A DNA stretch of 64,000 nucleotides from Malurus cyaneus samueli (Eukaryota > Chordata > Aves > Passeriformes > Maluridae): the NCBI GenBank assembly GCA_009741485.1, contig CM019214.1, positions 9,140,356 to 9,204,355 of the forward strand, read 5' to 3'. Position 1 is the stretch's first letter; every line of letters begins with the position of its first letter. This document shows positions 37,809-50,444 of the stretch, piece by piece. A program made the translations under genes and the position numbers. The notes under the pieces are model-generated. The model saw only the letters and a program-made list of their open reading frames with translations, was not told the DNA's origin and did not search any database.

Positions 37809-38329
37809 TGCCTTTCGCTCCTGGGCTGCCTCTGTGGCTCTTTCCCTCCCACCAGGTGCTGTGTGCCTTCCAGTAAATCCTCTTCCTCACACTTTACCTC
37901 CTCAAGCTAAAGTCCTGGTCTTTCCCATCTCCTTCAGCTTCTTGGTGTCATCTTTTCCTCCCTACCTTCTTGTGCTCATTCCTGCCTTGATCCTACATCC
38001 CTCTTGTGCACATCAACCCCTTCCCACCTCACATATGGGTAACAGAGGCATTGAGGGTGTTGGTGTGTTTGTTCCCCCTCAGAGGGCTGCCCAGACCCTC
38101 CCTCCCCACCTCTGTGAAGCCTTTGCTGGAGGAGGAATATCAGCAGGGAAGTGTGGTGTCACATCAGAAATACCCGAAATAGTCATAGCCAGGGTTGGGG
38201 GGCAGTGACCTCTGCTTGCCTCGTCTGGCACATCCTTCTCTTTAGGATGCTGATCTGCTCTGTGATGGCAGCCTCCATTTTCCCACTAAGCATAGGAAGA
38301 GCAGTGAGAAACCAAATTCATTCATCCCC
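37809..38329. other. Single-copy non-coding DNA, no gene seen
   Basis: Nothing recognised beyond the tail of the compositional reading frames. Confidence 0.45.
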
Positions 38330-38840
38330 TGGAGGCTGGAATGAGCAAGAAATTATATATGCATCCCTGTTTAGGGGCAACACCACCACGCACAGACAGG
38401 GACTGCTCCAAACAAGGCACAGTTTGAGTGCTGACGTGGAGTCTGCTGCTACCAGAAGCAGCAGAGCAGCCAGTTTGGACTTTGCAACATCTTCATGGCA
38501 GCAGGGCACAATTCTACCCAGCTTATCAAAAATGAAACCAGTGTTTGATGTAACAATGGCATTTACGTCTATCACACCCGGCATTGTGAAATATGTCGGT
38601 CAAGGAGAGCTCCCCTAGAACAGCTCAGCACTCAGCTCCTTGAGAAAGCTGCAGGAGAATTATTATGAGCATTTTTAATCAAGTAACAGATAGGGTCGGT
38701 GCAGTCAGGATTTCAGTGCAGTCAGGATTTTCAGAGAAGCTCAAGCTCCTGATAAATATGTCACAATCTGCGATAACTTTGCTGAGTCCTTTAATATCCC
38801 ATGACTCCAGTCGCAGCTGTCTGACTCCTGCGAGATGTGG
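38330..38840. promoter_or_regulatory. Candidate conserved regulatory element
   Basis: Repeat-poor stretch with SOX-like AACAATGG near 38552, GATAA and TTTAATC cores, and several CpGs. A short direct duplication, GTGCAGTCAGGATTTCAG-like, occurs at about 38699-38735. No coding support. Regulatory character is inferred from composition. Confidence 0.3.
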
Positions 38841-41800
38841 GAAAGAAGAGCAAATGTCAGTAAAATCGCTTTGTCTCTTTCAGACCAGCTGTCTCAAGGG
38901 CAAACCCATGCCATCTCCTTCCCCCCCTGTTCTTACAGGAAGGTTTTATTCCATAGACAGGCCTTTCCTGTTGCATTTTTGGGGAAGATTTAGGACTCAC
39001 CCATGCTAGGTGAGGCAAGATTCCCGTGTCCATCCATGACAAATCTCGAATCTTCTCAGCTTCGTTGGTGAATATTTTTGTGACTTTAGATCTGTGTTGC
39101 ACCTCAAACACTTGGATCCCAAAACAACAGTGCAGCACCTCATTTCTTCAGATTGAGCTGACAAGGCTAAAGGAAAACACCCAAGGATGACTGATTCCCA
39201 CGGGATGAGGAGGTGATCACCTCCTAATGGGACAATGGAGGGGAAGGTTGAAGAAGGAATGAGCAGAGCCCACACAGACACAAGACCCCAGGGAGAGAAT
39301 CCCCTGTGCTGGTTGAAATGGGGGTGAGGTGTTTGTGGAACTTTCCTTGCTTCCAAGGAAGAGTGAAAGGAGAAATTCATCACAGCTGTGCACAGGGGAG
39401 CCCAATTCTGACTGAACTTCACAATTTGGCAATTTGCCTGGCACAACCACTTGGCTCAGGGATGGGGCACAGTCACACTCTGTGAGGGCTGGGGCTGCTT
39501 CAGCCTGCATCTCAACCTCCTTGGACATTGAAATACTCAGAAATGGATTTTGTTGACATGAAGGAATCATGACCTTTTATTCAATGCAAAATCTGAAATT
39601 GCCAAGAGAGATTTTTAATGAGTCTTAGCTCAGTGTGGTTTTCCAGATCAGCAGTGTAGGCACCTCTGGGAGATGCTGTAGTTTATGGTTTTTATCTGGT
39701 AAATGACCACTGCTTGCTCTCTGAAAAAAAAAATTAAGGTGAAGGGCTCATTATTCTGATTTATACAGTATTCTTCTTCTTTTTCTCCTGGTTTCTCTCT
39801 TTCCAGACATCTATTATCACAGTACAAGTGAGCAGCAGTTTGTGTGGCCTGTAGGAATATAATGTAGGATGTGGGAAAGGGAATAAGGCATTAGAAGTCA
39901 TGAGATCAGTCTGGGAAATCAACTGGGGGATGCACAAAAACCAGCTTAGTTTTGTCAAATATTACTTTTAAAGGACATGGACAAGAGGGGATACTGAGGA
40001 AATCTCCTCTAAAGCATTAAAAATCTGTGATAGAGAACAGCTGTCCAATGAAACACATGGTAAATAAAAATGCAAATCCTAAAACACAATATGAAACTCC
40101 ACACAGCCCCACGACTGAGAAAGGTCACCGTTTCAGGAACAGCAAAATCTTCCACGTAATTGAGGCAAGGTGGAGCCCCAGCATGTGGGCAAACACTCAG
40201 TGCAATTCCTGAGAGAGTCTTGTCAGTGTGGAAACCCCAAAGGCGCTTCTGAAAGAAAGGCTGGGACAGGGGGAGGACTTCATGGTAAATATTAGCCTAA
40301 CCCATAACAATAGGACCAGAATCAAGCCAGAAACTGCCAGAAAAACAGATCCAGAAAGTAAATAGGAGCCCCCACCTCCATATAATCACACGTGTCCGGC
40401 CCCATCCGTGAGCACGCTCTGGCTGGGTCAGGCATGGTGGGAGGGAGCTGCAATCCCATCCTCCAGCTAGCTGCTCTCCTGAAGTCTGGCCTGCATTCAG
40501 AATAATCTCTTAAATCCCTCTTCTCATCTTTTTGTCTGCAGCTGTGGTGAACAATCCCACAATGACTGATCTTTCCGCTCGCCCTCCGTTTGTTCGGCGC
40601 GCTGACCTAATCCTCTTTCCAGGGCTCCTGGGATGCAGCAGCCCAAGCACTCAGACACCTTCCCAAGGACCTTCCTCCACCGTGGGCCCAGGATTAGTCC
40701 AGAAACACGAGACCTGCCAGAGCCCTCTGCTTGGCATGCTCCTGGCTGATTTTCCAGGGCCAGCAACCTCATCAAGGGGAATTTCCTTTGACGCTTCCAG
40801 CGGGGAAGAAAGCGCTTTCAAGAGGGCTTTGAAAGCAAAGCTGCTGCTGGCTGATTCACTTGCAGTAATCCAAGGCAGCAGAGGAGCTCACAACCGTGGC
40901 AGCAAATAGGCTGTTGGACCAGGGATGCTCACATGGTGCAGGCAGGGGGCATGGGAGGCACTTTTAGGATGAGGCTTGGCAGCCTGGCAGTTCAGGGATG
41001 GAAATTAGGTCACAGCAAGGAAAGCCAGTGAGTGGGAGCTGGCAAAGGGTTTTTCGAGTGTTTTCTAGTGCCTGGGAAAGAGACTGAACAGAGGAGAGCC
41101 CAAAACAGCCCCCTGGGCTTGCAGCAGCCAGGACAGCCCCTCACACCCCAGGACAAAGGGTCAGCAGGGTGGCTGTGTGGGACCAGGGTAGCCAGATGGC
41201 TGCGAAAAAAGTTGAGACAGGTTGCTGGGAAAAAGTTGAGGCAGGAGAGGAGAAAAGAGCCTTGTGTGCAAAACAGAAGCTCAAAGTGCAAAAGTAAGAC
41301 AAGGAAATATTTTACGTCTTTTATTAACCCACTTGAAACAGCAGGACAGAGAGCAGTATTGATAAATAGTCGTACTGGGAAAATTTGCAGACCTTTCCTT
41401 CTGGCACCACTCCACTGCTGGCAGCCACAGGGATGAATTAACGGCTCCAGTATCTAACCCTGGCTGTTGCTGTAGCAATTTGGAAAACAAAGCTCTGGGT
41501 GTCCTGGCTGTGCAATGACCCACCACGTCCCAGACCCGACACCTACACCTTTGGCTTGCTCTTGCTTTATAAGGAAAAAAGGCCAGTGCCCTGATCTTTG
41601 CAGCGCTTTCCTGGCTGTCTGCCTGGTTGTAGTTGCTCTGTGGAAAGGTTACCAGGGGTTGGAGAGGTGATGGTGGGCTTGGGAGAGATGCTCAGATGCT
41701 CCTGTGCCTGGTTTTCCCTTCTCTGCCTGTTCCCACCAAGGCTGCTGCAGCAGAGTGTAGGAGTGACTCACGGCACACACAGTGGGTTTTTTGGAGTGAG

Positions 41801-41979
41801 GGTTTTTTTGGATGAGCAGGAGCAGTGGCTGAACCTTTCTCCTGGGCAGTGCAAGCATTTTGTGCCCAAGAGGTCACTGCTCTGCTCATCAGGGCTGGGC
41901 TGGTTTCAGTGGCTGCTCCCCTCAGCAGTGCCCAGCGCCGTTCCCGTGTCACGCAGTGCCCATAACTCACGGAAATAAA
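38841..41979. other. Single-copy non-coding DNA, no gene seen
   Basis: Mixed sequence without recognisable exons, RNA genes or mobile elements. Open frames of up to about 146 codons on both strands are unfamiliar and overlap one another. Confidence 0.5.
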
Positions 41980-42430
41980 GCATGTCCGACACCCCTCTGA
42001 GACATGTATTCTATATGAAAATTTGGTTTATTACTGTCAGACCCACAAATCTGGATCCGCTGTGTAATTCTACTGGCGTCCATCAGTCAGACAGACACAT
42101 TTAATGAGAATGAGAATTTATATCACTACTTCCTATATTGGCTGCTGCCGAAGCGCAATCGACAATCGAGATCTTCCCTTGCCAAGAAAATTGTTCCTGA
42201 AAGAATGCTGGCATTTTAGCGTTTCAGGAGAGTAAACCCACAGATCGAGGGTGCCTCCTTGGTGGATGCATTCTCCCGTGCTGGATACAGAGCTGGGGTG
42301 TCTGTCCTGCCGAGGCACACAGGGGATGTGCAGGCAGTCAGTGGAATAGATAGAAATGTATAATGGATGATCTTGCTCAGCACTTGGGAATGTATATTCC
42401 CCTGTCCTCTCAGGAAGCGGCGTGTTTGAT
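41980..42430. promoter_or_regulatory. Candidate conserved regulatory element
   Basis: AT-leaning, high-complexity stretch with isolated CpGs (CGAAGCGCAATCGACAATCG near 42151-42170), TTTAATGAG, and SOX-like ATTG/CAAT cores. The composition contrasts with the GC-richer flanks. No protein homology is recognised. Confidence 0.35.
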
Positions 42431-43334
42431 TTCCTTCAGCTATTTTTTTAAGGGCTGCGTTGTGAATATTGACATGTTTGGGTGTATTTGCATTGGCTGT
42501 AGCTGTGGGGGCAGGGGAGACTTCTCCAGATGCGCGTGGCAAGTCAGGTGCCTGCCTATTCTGGAATAACACTGCTGAAAATCCACTTTTCTCTCTATTT
42601 TCCTGCCCTTTCTTCAGAAGCCTTTTCTGGCTGCTGCAGAGGAGTCAGTGAGGGCTTGAAGGAAAGGGTGACATGGCATTTCAGCATGTGGCAGTGTCTC
42701 CAGTTTGTCAGAGATACAACCAGGCATCCCGGCTCTCCCCCTGATCAGGGCGCCCGTGTTGTAGCTCACATTACATTTGTTCCCCTGACATTTTCCCACC
42801 ATTAAACCAAAGCCTTCAGCTCCCTGTGACTGCACATTCACAGATACGACTTCAGCCCTGAGCAGGACAGCAGGAAACCCTCGTGCTGTGGCTCTGTGGA
42901 GTGCACCAGCAGCAGGGTGCATCTCCCCTGAGCTGAACCCTGACAGCAATTTATGTTTCAGGAGACAAAGTCCTCAGCAGTGATTTTGCTTCTGTATTAG
43001 AAACTTCCTTCTTTTTAAACCAGGTGTCTTGCACTTTGACTCTAAAGTCAAAAAATAGAAAAGGGCGTGAGAGTCTTCCTTCTGAAATTATCCCAGTTTT
43101 AATTTTTGACTGAATTTAGTAACGGTTTCTCTAGAGTATAGAGGTTTGTCTGGATTTTGCTCCAAACAGGAGACTGAGGAAACAACCTTTCCTTTCAAAG
43201 TCGATTTGGACCAAGATAATTTTCCTTCCTCTGACAGACAGATTTTCTCGTTTAGAGAAAGGTACTCCGCATGCACTCTTTGTCCTTTACTGAGGAGCAG
43301 AGGTCACAGGGAACTAAAAGGTAACCCACCCTGT
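42431..43334. other. Single-copy non-coding DNA, no gene seen
   Basis: No recognised element. The right end adjoins the CR1 fragment, whose 5' limit may lie a little further left (to about 43310). Confidence 0.45.
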
Positions 43335-43825
43335 TGACCACGGGAAGCCAGTTGAAGTAATTGTCTTGGATTTCAGTAACTTTCAATACTGTCTCTCACA
43401 GGATCCTTCTGGACAAAATGTCCACCACACAGCTGGATAAACACATCATGGGATGGGTGAGCAGCTGGCTCACGGGTCGGGCACAAAGGGTTACCATGAA
43501 TGGGGTGACATCAGACTGATGCCCTGTCACAGGGCACCATTCTCATCATCAATGACCTGGATGCAGAACTGGAAGGGATACTGAGCAAGTTTGCACGTGA
43601 TGCAAAATTGAGAGGAGCTGTTGGTTCCCTTGAGGGCAGGGAGGCCCTGCAGAGAGATCTCGATAAATTAAGATGACTGGAAAGTCACCAACCATGTGAA
43701 GTTCAAGAAGGGAAAGTGCTGGATGCTGCACCTGGGATGGGGCAACTCTGGATGTGTGGACAGACTGAGGAATGAGATGATGTAAGGCCGTGAAACAGAA
43801 ATATTGTGTGATTCTCTGATTCTGT
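43335..43825 (+). mobile_element. CR1 LINE 3' fragment with decayed reverse transcriptase
   Basis: The translated plus strand shows pieces of the C-terminal part of the CR1 reverse transcriptase in shifting frames: a VDHGKPVEVIVLDFS-like start near 43340, INDLDAELEGILSKFA near 43550-43595, and LEGREALQRDLDKL near 43630-43670. Downstream comes the CR1 3' tail with the GTGATTCTCTGATTCTGTG repeat (about 43805-43825). Stop codons and frameshifts interrupt the frame throughout, so it cannot make an active protein. The 5' end is truncated, as in most CR1 copies. It is in the opposite orientation to the CR1 copy near 9.8 kb. Confidence 0.92.
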
Positions 43826-44479
43826 GACTGTCAAGACTGTCATTTTTTCCCCATATTTTTACCCCAAGGAAGAAATTTATCTAGGATTTACACTTTGCAA
43901 AGGCAAACTAAGGCAAAAGCTATTCTGGAGACAGAGAAGAGTAACTGCAGTTCCCTTTTCTGTCTGTTTTCACATTTGCAGCTATAAGGGTCCATTTTAA
44001 GTGACTAGAAAAAAAAAAAAGATTGGGATGCTATTCCAACAGTGGAGCAAATTATTCTTCACAAACACAGCTAATCGAGGCTGCGGGGTTGCAATCACTC
44101 ATTATAGATGGGCGTCGGAGGAGAATAAAATGTGTCTTCTAGCCAGCTGCTAACCCCAAAATTAGAGAAGCCAAGTACAAGAACTGAAGCTGCCTGTCTC
44201 CAGAAAAAGACAGCCCTCCTGCCAAGCCCTTGCTGTCCATCCCTGCGATGTTTAACACCACCAGCCCGGTCAGATTTTGTCTGCAGCAAACAGAAATCAG
44301 GCACACACAAATCACAGGTAGGCAAGAGGACGGTGATGCTGCAACACCCCTGGTTTGTTAAAGCACAGGGCTCTGAAACACTGGGGGTACACCAGCATTT
44401 CTCAAACCTGCGAGCTGCTCTCATCAGATGATAGAGCCTGGTTTCACCGCTTTGCCCTGGGAAATCCCCTGAGGCAGGA
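43826..44479. other. Single-copy non-coding DNA, no gene seen
   Basis: Nothing recognised apart from an A-run near 44010-44021. Confidence 0.45.
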
Positions 44480-44790
44480 AGGCAGTGGAACCACCGTGGT
44501 TATAACTTTGATATCTGAATGAATATCTGCTAGCCTCAGGCAACTGGGCTCCTGTTAATTTTGACCAGGGAGCATGATACACTGTGGCAAGCCGTGTCAC
44601 TTAGGATTGTATCTGCTTAGACATGATGCCTCTGAGTAATGTAATTTATATTTCATGCACAATTGAAGCAGCTAATGGTATAATTCTCCAAGGGGGAAAC
44701 AAGTTGTTACAGCATTAATTACATTGCAGTTGCCATTTTTTTCTTTCCACCCTGTGCCATGCACTTTCGAGTCATCAGCTCAGCGACAGC
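44480..44790. promoter_or_regulatory. Candidate conserved regulatory element (homeodomain-rich)
   Basis: AT-rich with GTAATGTAATTTATATTTCATGCAC-type composition, CTAATGG, GTATAATTC and GCATTAATTACATTG cores around 44636-44725. The TTAATTA core is a strong homeodomain-type site. Repeat-free and without an open frame. Function is inferred. Confidence 0.35.
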
Positions 44791-46585
44791 AGTAGCTGGT
44801 GTCACATAAAAGGGTCTCTGGCCCAGCATCCCAGGGTGGGGTGAATATTTAAATATCCCAGAGTGTGAGGGAGGGATGCCTGAGTGACTGTGACCATGGG
44901 GAGAAAGGACAATTCAACAATTGTGGGAAGAGGGGACTCAAGTTTAAAAAGCAGCTGATGTCTCTGCTAGCCCAGCTTTGCCCCCTGCACAGATCACAGA
45001 GAGGGTGCCATGCCTGAGAAAGCACCCACAGGAACGAGCACAGAGTGACCAAAGCAAAGCTGTCCCAGGCATTCTGAGGGGGATTGGTCAGCAAAGCAAG
45101 CTGGGCACTCCCAGGCCCTGAGGACAACACTGACCAGTGTGAACCAGCTCGGTCAACCCAGTGACCTCAGTGAGCCACAGCAGCAGCCCGGGGCAGGCAC
45201 AGAGGCCAAAGCAGCCTCAGGAAGGGCTTTGGGAACTGCTGGATGTGGGTGGCTCTGGGCTACAACGGGTGCTTCTTTTTGCAGCTTGCAAACGGCATCA
45301 AAAACCACAGAGCCAGCAGCTGAGCTGGGAGGAGGTGTAAAAATAGAGCCACTGGTGCAGGGCACGGTGTGCTTGGGCTGGATGAAACCCGAGCGCACGC
45401 TGATGGCAAAAAAGAGAGACAGGGAAAGGGAAGGGCAGGAATTACACAACTTAGGTTGCTGGGAAAAGCTCTGGATTAAAAATAAGACCCAGTGTGTGTG
45501 TGGTTTGGCCCAATGGCATGTCTCAGAGGGAACCAACACGCTGTGCTGCCAAGTGTGAGGCCAGGATCAAGAGGAACATCTGTGTATGGACTGTCTGCCC
45601 TGTCAGGACACTGGCAGGGTGGCACAGGTGACATCTCTAGTCAGGAGGAGGAGGAGGCCATTGTGGCAAGGGGGATGAAGGAAATGGCCTCTGCCAGCAC
45701 TGAGAGCACTGCCCACAGCAGCAAGAACCACACACATAAAAGCCAGCAGCTCTTTGTTTTTCTGGTGAGAGCTGGTGGCCCAGATCACAGCACTGCAGAG
45801 CCCCACGGAGGGGGCTCAGGAATGTTTGCACTCCCTTTCCTCAGGCACTAATTTTGTGCAATCGTTTATGCCAAATGATAAAGGAACTGATTGCAGATCC
45901 ATATGGAAAATGATGCCGTGCCTCTGTGCAGAGATATTCCAAGCATACCATGGGACATAAGATCTGAAGGAGGGAGAACTGGAAAATTATTTATTCACGG
46001 AGAAATGCAGCTTGTAGGAAGCCAAGATTTTTCAGTTCAGTTGAAGTTTAAACTAGAAAACAGCTTTGGCAAGGAAAAAAGTATGAAGAAATTGTTTCTA
46101 AAAAAAATTCATTAATATCTATCTGTTTCATAGAGTTACTTCCAAGAGGAAATATCTCTGTGGGGAAGGGAAATTCAAGTATCATTCGCTAGAGGACTCA
46201 AGGACCATTCTCCAGGGGGAGGAGCACAAATGCCCTCAAAGCAGTTAAATATAAATCAGTGATTAAATAATATTAGCATATTAGCTATTCATTCATGTGG
46301 GGACTCCAGCTCCCCAAGTGATGTTCTCCTCCCAAAACTGTCACATCCTCATGCTCTGTCCCTGACTCTGTGTGGATGCTATTTACCCAGGAGCTGGTGA
46401 GGATGAGAGAATCCTCCATCCCTGTGGGATGAGCTCCTGCCCCATAGCTTAGAGCATCCACCCAAGCTTGAGCCTGGAATCCCTCTCAGCTCTGACACTG
46501 ACCCAAGGTGCTGGTCACCAGCTGGGATCCACCAGATCTGTTACTAAATAAAATTTGTCTGCTTTCGGATCTGTCTCCAAAAAGA

Positions 46586-46592
<7 letters not shown>
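44791..46592. other. Single-copy non-coding DNA, no gene seen
   Basis: Open frames on both strands (for example 45139-45558) overlap each other and have no recognisable domain. No mobile element seen. Confidence 0.5.

Positions 46593-46639
<47 letters not shown>
46593..46639. repeat. Uninterrupted run of 47 T
   Basis: A perfect homopolymer, flanked on the left by AAGATTTTCTC and on the right by ACAGATAATTC. It could be an expanded mononucleotide repeat or the A-tail of a minus-strand retrocopy. I recognise no retrocopy body in the sequence to the right and see no target duplication. Confidence 0.95.
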
Positions 46640-46642
<3 letters not shown>

Positions 46643-46979
46643 GATAATTCATGTCAGGCTAGGGGTCCTTCTGCAGCTTATCAGGAAATCAGGTTAGTGG
46701 TGTGGAGAACTTCCACATGGTCTGAAGTTGCTGGCATTAGGCATTAGGAATTTCTTCAGCTGATTGTTTAAAATCAGACCAGGGAGCCACACACTTTAAA
46801 GCCGGAGCTGAATTTCTGCTTAATCTTCCCTTGCAAGAAAAGTGTGTCATTTTTTTTTCCTTAGCAGTGAAGTAATTAAAGGAAGAGCAAGGCAGATTTG
46901 CCATTCTGGGAGCTGCTGCTGTATATCTGGGCTTCCACAGAGAAGGCTGGGTATCGTTATGAAGCTGTTCCAGAAGAAA
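46640..46979. other. Single-copy non-coding DNA, no gene seen
   Basis: Contains a tandem GGCATTA duplication at about 46733-46747 and nothing else recognised. Confidence 0.45.
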
Positions 46980-47220
46980 TGTCAGAAATACGCTTTTACT
47001 GATGAATAGGCAGAAGCCACGCTTTCAGATAGGAATATTTACCTGCCCTGCCATACTCCCCAGCTGCTGCTATGTCCAATATATAATAATCCAATCCATT
47101 TTAATAACCTCCTGCTCGGCAATAGCCAGGATTCTCTCCATTTGGAAGAAAAGGGCCACATTAACATTCAGACTGTAATCCACACATCCTAAGAACGTTT
47201 ATAGCTGCTGCCATGTATCC
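46980..47220. promoter_or_regulatory. Candidate conserved regulatory element
   Basis: AT-rich, repeat-free stretch with AATATATAATAATCC, CATTTTAATAACC and CATTAACATTC cores. Flanks are GC-richer. Regulatory status is inferred from composition only. Confidence 0.28.
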
Positions 47221-49299
47221 ATGGACCTCAATCAGGCCTGGATTCCACATCCCCTCATCCTGTCCCAAATTCAAAGGGGTTTGATTCCAGGATCTTCCAG
47301 GGGCTCCATTTTTCAAGTCTTGTGTGCTGGTCTGAGCCATGGCCCTGTGAAACGCTTTGTGCTGTGATCACTGTGCCAGGAGCTGCTGTCACACAGCCTC
47401 AGGGGCAGCTGGACAACAAGCTGAGCATGTCTGCTCGTGGGAAATGGTCTGGGAGCAGGGAACAGGGCTGTGGCACTGCCCTTGGAGCGTGAGCAGCAGT
47501 GGGGGATCGTTCACAACACCGAGACCCACCAGGGCTTTTAGCAACAGGCACTATGGCACAGCCTGGCATCCCCTTCCCATCATCATGCAAAAAACCACAG
47601 GTCAGCTCCAAACAGGCTCAGAGGAGACTGAACAGACTGTTTCTTTCTGTAGGGCTGCAGTGACCTGTCTTTGCCCTTTACACTCCTCAGCCAAGTTGAG
47701 GGGCAGCCTGCTCTGCTCTGCCTGTGTAACCAACTCTGCAATTACTGCATGGGGTAAAGGCATCCCAGGCATTTCAATCCAGTCCCACCAGCGAGTCAGG
47801 TCTCCTTGTTCCCTGCCCCACCTCCCGATGCCATTCTGGCTCCAGCAGCACGGCAGTGCCAGCATCCAGCTGGAGAGGAGCCAGGAACATGCAGGGAGCT
47901 CTGCTCACATCTGGGAAGGCTGGAAAAAAGCAGCCAGAAATAGCCAGCATTTCGTAAGGAGGGCTGGCGCCGTGGCCTCGCGCTGCAAACCAGCCGAGTT
48001 CTGATAAGCTTTGACAAAGCATCCAAATCCTCTTTTAATTTCAGCCTTTTCTCACCTCTGGCTCAGCACCAGCCTTTCAGGAGACATAGCAGAGGGGATG
48101 GAAAAATAAGTAAAAGAGTATGCCAGGTAAAGAGAAAATCTCTACCTTTCCATGTGATGAAATTATTTTTGCCCCAGCTTCCGACCCCGTTGTGAGACAA
48201 GTGTCCAGGTCTGCAAATGCTCCCTGGAAATTAAATTGTGACAAATTCGAGGCCAGCCAGCAAAAACTTCCATACAGCCTCTCCCAAAATTAAGCAGGTT
48301 TGTTTTGAGTACAAGTGCTGGTGTGCAGACTGGTCCTGACACCCTCAGTGCTGGCCTGATTGTGTGACAACTCATCTTCCTGTGACCCAATGACATTGGT
48401 TTCTTTAATTAAAAACCATGGTGTGGAAAGGGGAGGAGTAAATAAAAAATTGCTTAACATCCAAGCAGAAGGATGGGGTTGAGTCAAACATGCCATAATA
48501 TCCAGTAGTCCACCAGCTTGGCCATCAGAACACAGAGCAAAGGCCAGGGGTAGGTGGCCTTTGGTGGCTGCAGGGGGTGAATTCATCGGGCATGTGGGAC
48601 AAGCAGGAAGCCTGTGTGCCTGTTCCAAACCTGCCCAGATCTTCCACAGTGCTGCCAAATGGGTCTGCAAGTAAAACCTTTTTAATCAGGAGGAACCCTA
48701 AACTAACAGAGTCATTTCACAAGAAATGCCACAGCTTTCAGATGGTCTTTTAATGCTTGCTAGATATAAAAGCACTCCTTCTTGTGGCTCAAATAGAAGC
48801 AAAGGTTTGGAATGGTTACTCATAACCCTATCACTGAGATGTGATCCACTGCTAAAGACCTCAGCAGAGGAAGAAAAATGAGGGTCCAGCAGCAGGTTCC
48901 TGGAGCTCTGGCCAAGCCTTCATCAGCATTGGACTGGGCAGGCAGGTGTGTGTGTGCTCACAGAGCCCTGGCCAGTTCAGAAAAACACACCTACGAGCCA
49001 CAGGAGCACATGCAGCAGGGCTCAGGGCACCTCTGCAGAGAGATCTGAGACTTGGTAGCCACTCCAGACCAGCAATTCACAGAACTCTTCTGGACATAAA
49101 AAAAAAAAAAAAAAAAAAAACAAACAGAAAAGTGTCAAAAAAACCCAATAAAACCCCAACCCTCCCATGCCCCAGAACTGGTCCCAGGTGAGTCTGCTTT
49201 TTACAGGAATCACCAAAGCAGCAGCCCTTGCTGCCGCGCAAACAGAAGGCAATCCTCCCAGATTTAATGCAGCAGCCAGACGCAATGACACACACAGTT
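47221..49299. other. Single-copy non-coding DNA, no gene seen
   Basis: A 215-codon plus-strand frame (47357-48004) is Cys/His/Ser-rich in no regular pattern, matches no family I know and is overlapped by minus-strand frames, so it is treated as chance. An A-run of 23 bases lies at 49098-49120. Confidence 0.5.
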
Positions 49300-49660
49300 C
49301 ATCACAGAGGCAGGTAGCAGGGCCCTCTGCTCCCGTTCATATGAAAATAATGCCTACAGCAATGCAGCGCATCAACATTTTCAGAGCCAGCAGTTTGACT
49401 TTCATTGCTCCGTTATTTTTAATCGTTTTAATCTGCGTTCCTAGCATTCCGCTCCTTCTCCTTTTTCACTTCCAAACGAGACAAGAAGTATTCAGCAGCT
49501 AATACCTCTGTTTTTAATGGCTTGAAAAACAATGAAGGAACATTAAGCAGTTCCCGAGCCTTCCAGAGCACATTGGTATTTTTTAAAGCTGAGATTGATC
49601 AAAGAGGCTGTGAACTCTAATGGAGATGGATCGGCTCAGAGCTGCAATGCCAGCACGGAG
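49300..49660. promoter_or_regulatory. Candidate conserved regulatory element
   Basis: High-complexity stretch with ATGAAAATAATGC, TTTTTAATCGTTTTAATC, GAGATTGATCAAAG (a LEF/TCF-like ATCAAAG core near 49600) and CTCTAATGG cores, sitting between GC-richer sequence and the GAGGA array. No coding support. Confidence 0.35.
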
Positions 49661-49808
49661 CTGCTCCAGCGTGGATCCCAACCTCATCCTTTCATCTGCT
49701 CAGAGCTCCAGCGGACAAAGCTTCTTTGCTGAAACAAGACTCAGCCAAGCACAAAAAAAATGCACATTTCTTCTAAAACTTCTGGATGGGGAATAATTAA
49801 TTTATTTA

Positions 49809-50060
49809 GGAGAGGGAGGAGAGGAGAGGAGAGGAGAGGAGAGGAGAGGAGAGGAGAGGAGAGAGAGGAGAGGAGAGGAGAGGAGAGGAGAGGAAGGGAG
49901 GAGGAGAGGAGAGGAGAGGAGAGAGGAGAGGAGAGGAGAGGAGAGGAGAGGAGAGGAGAGGAGAGGGAGGAGGAGAGAGAGAGGAGAGGAGAGGAGGAGA
50001 GGAGAGGAGAGGAGAGAGAGAGAGAGGAGAGGAGAGGAGAGGAGAGGAGAGGAGAGGAGA
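49809..50060. repeat. GAGGA pentanucleotide array
   Basis: About 250 bases of GAGGA/GGAGA units, interrupted by GAGAGAG and GGAAGGGAG variants. The plus strand is pure purine. Open frames across it give Arg/Glu-rich or Ser/Leu-rich chance peptides. The same pentamer closes the G-rich tract near 37.8 kb. Confidence 0.95.
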
Positions 50061-50413
50061 TTTTAGTCCATTTATTGCGACCTCAAGCACACCCCTACTG
50101 CTGCTATGAACCTGCCTAGTGTCCTGGTGTCCCAAGAGAGTCTTGGTAACCTGTGCTGTGGGTATGGTAAACACCCCCATGGGACACAGCACAGCTCCTG
50201 AGCCCACCTTGGTGTCAGCGTGAGGAGAGGCCAGCAAGGAATCAGCCTTGCCACCAGCACTGGGGAACACTTCATACCTTGCTGCTGCTGCCTGCTCCTC
50301 AGCTGTGCCCACAGAGGATTGTGGAGGAATGCCTTGACTCTTTCTGGCTGCTTGCTGAAAGGAGCAATCCTAAACAAATATCTTAAAGGTTTGGGAGTTT
50401 TTTTCCTTTCTAT

Positions 50414-50444
<31 letters not shown>

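Noticed and set aside
37254..38208. Open frames of 218 and 234 codons across the G-rich tract
   Set aside because: Their length comes from the stop-poor purine/GGGGC repeat; the peptides are Gly/Arg/Glu-rich without any domain, and overlapping frames on the other strand are equally long.
46640..47000. Processed pseudogene beside the T run
   Set aside because: No recognisable transcript or reading frame in the adjacent sequence and no target duplication found.
47357..48004. 215-codon frame with many Cys residues
   Set aside because: The Cys and His residues show no zinc-finger spacing, codon use looks random, minus-strand frames overlap it and no family is recognised.
49760..50312. Arg/Glu-rich and Ser/Leu-rich open frames at the GAGGA array
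   Set aside because: Product of the pentanucleotide repeat; no start context or domain.
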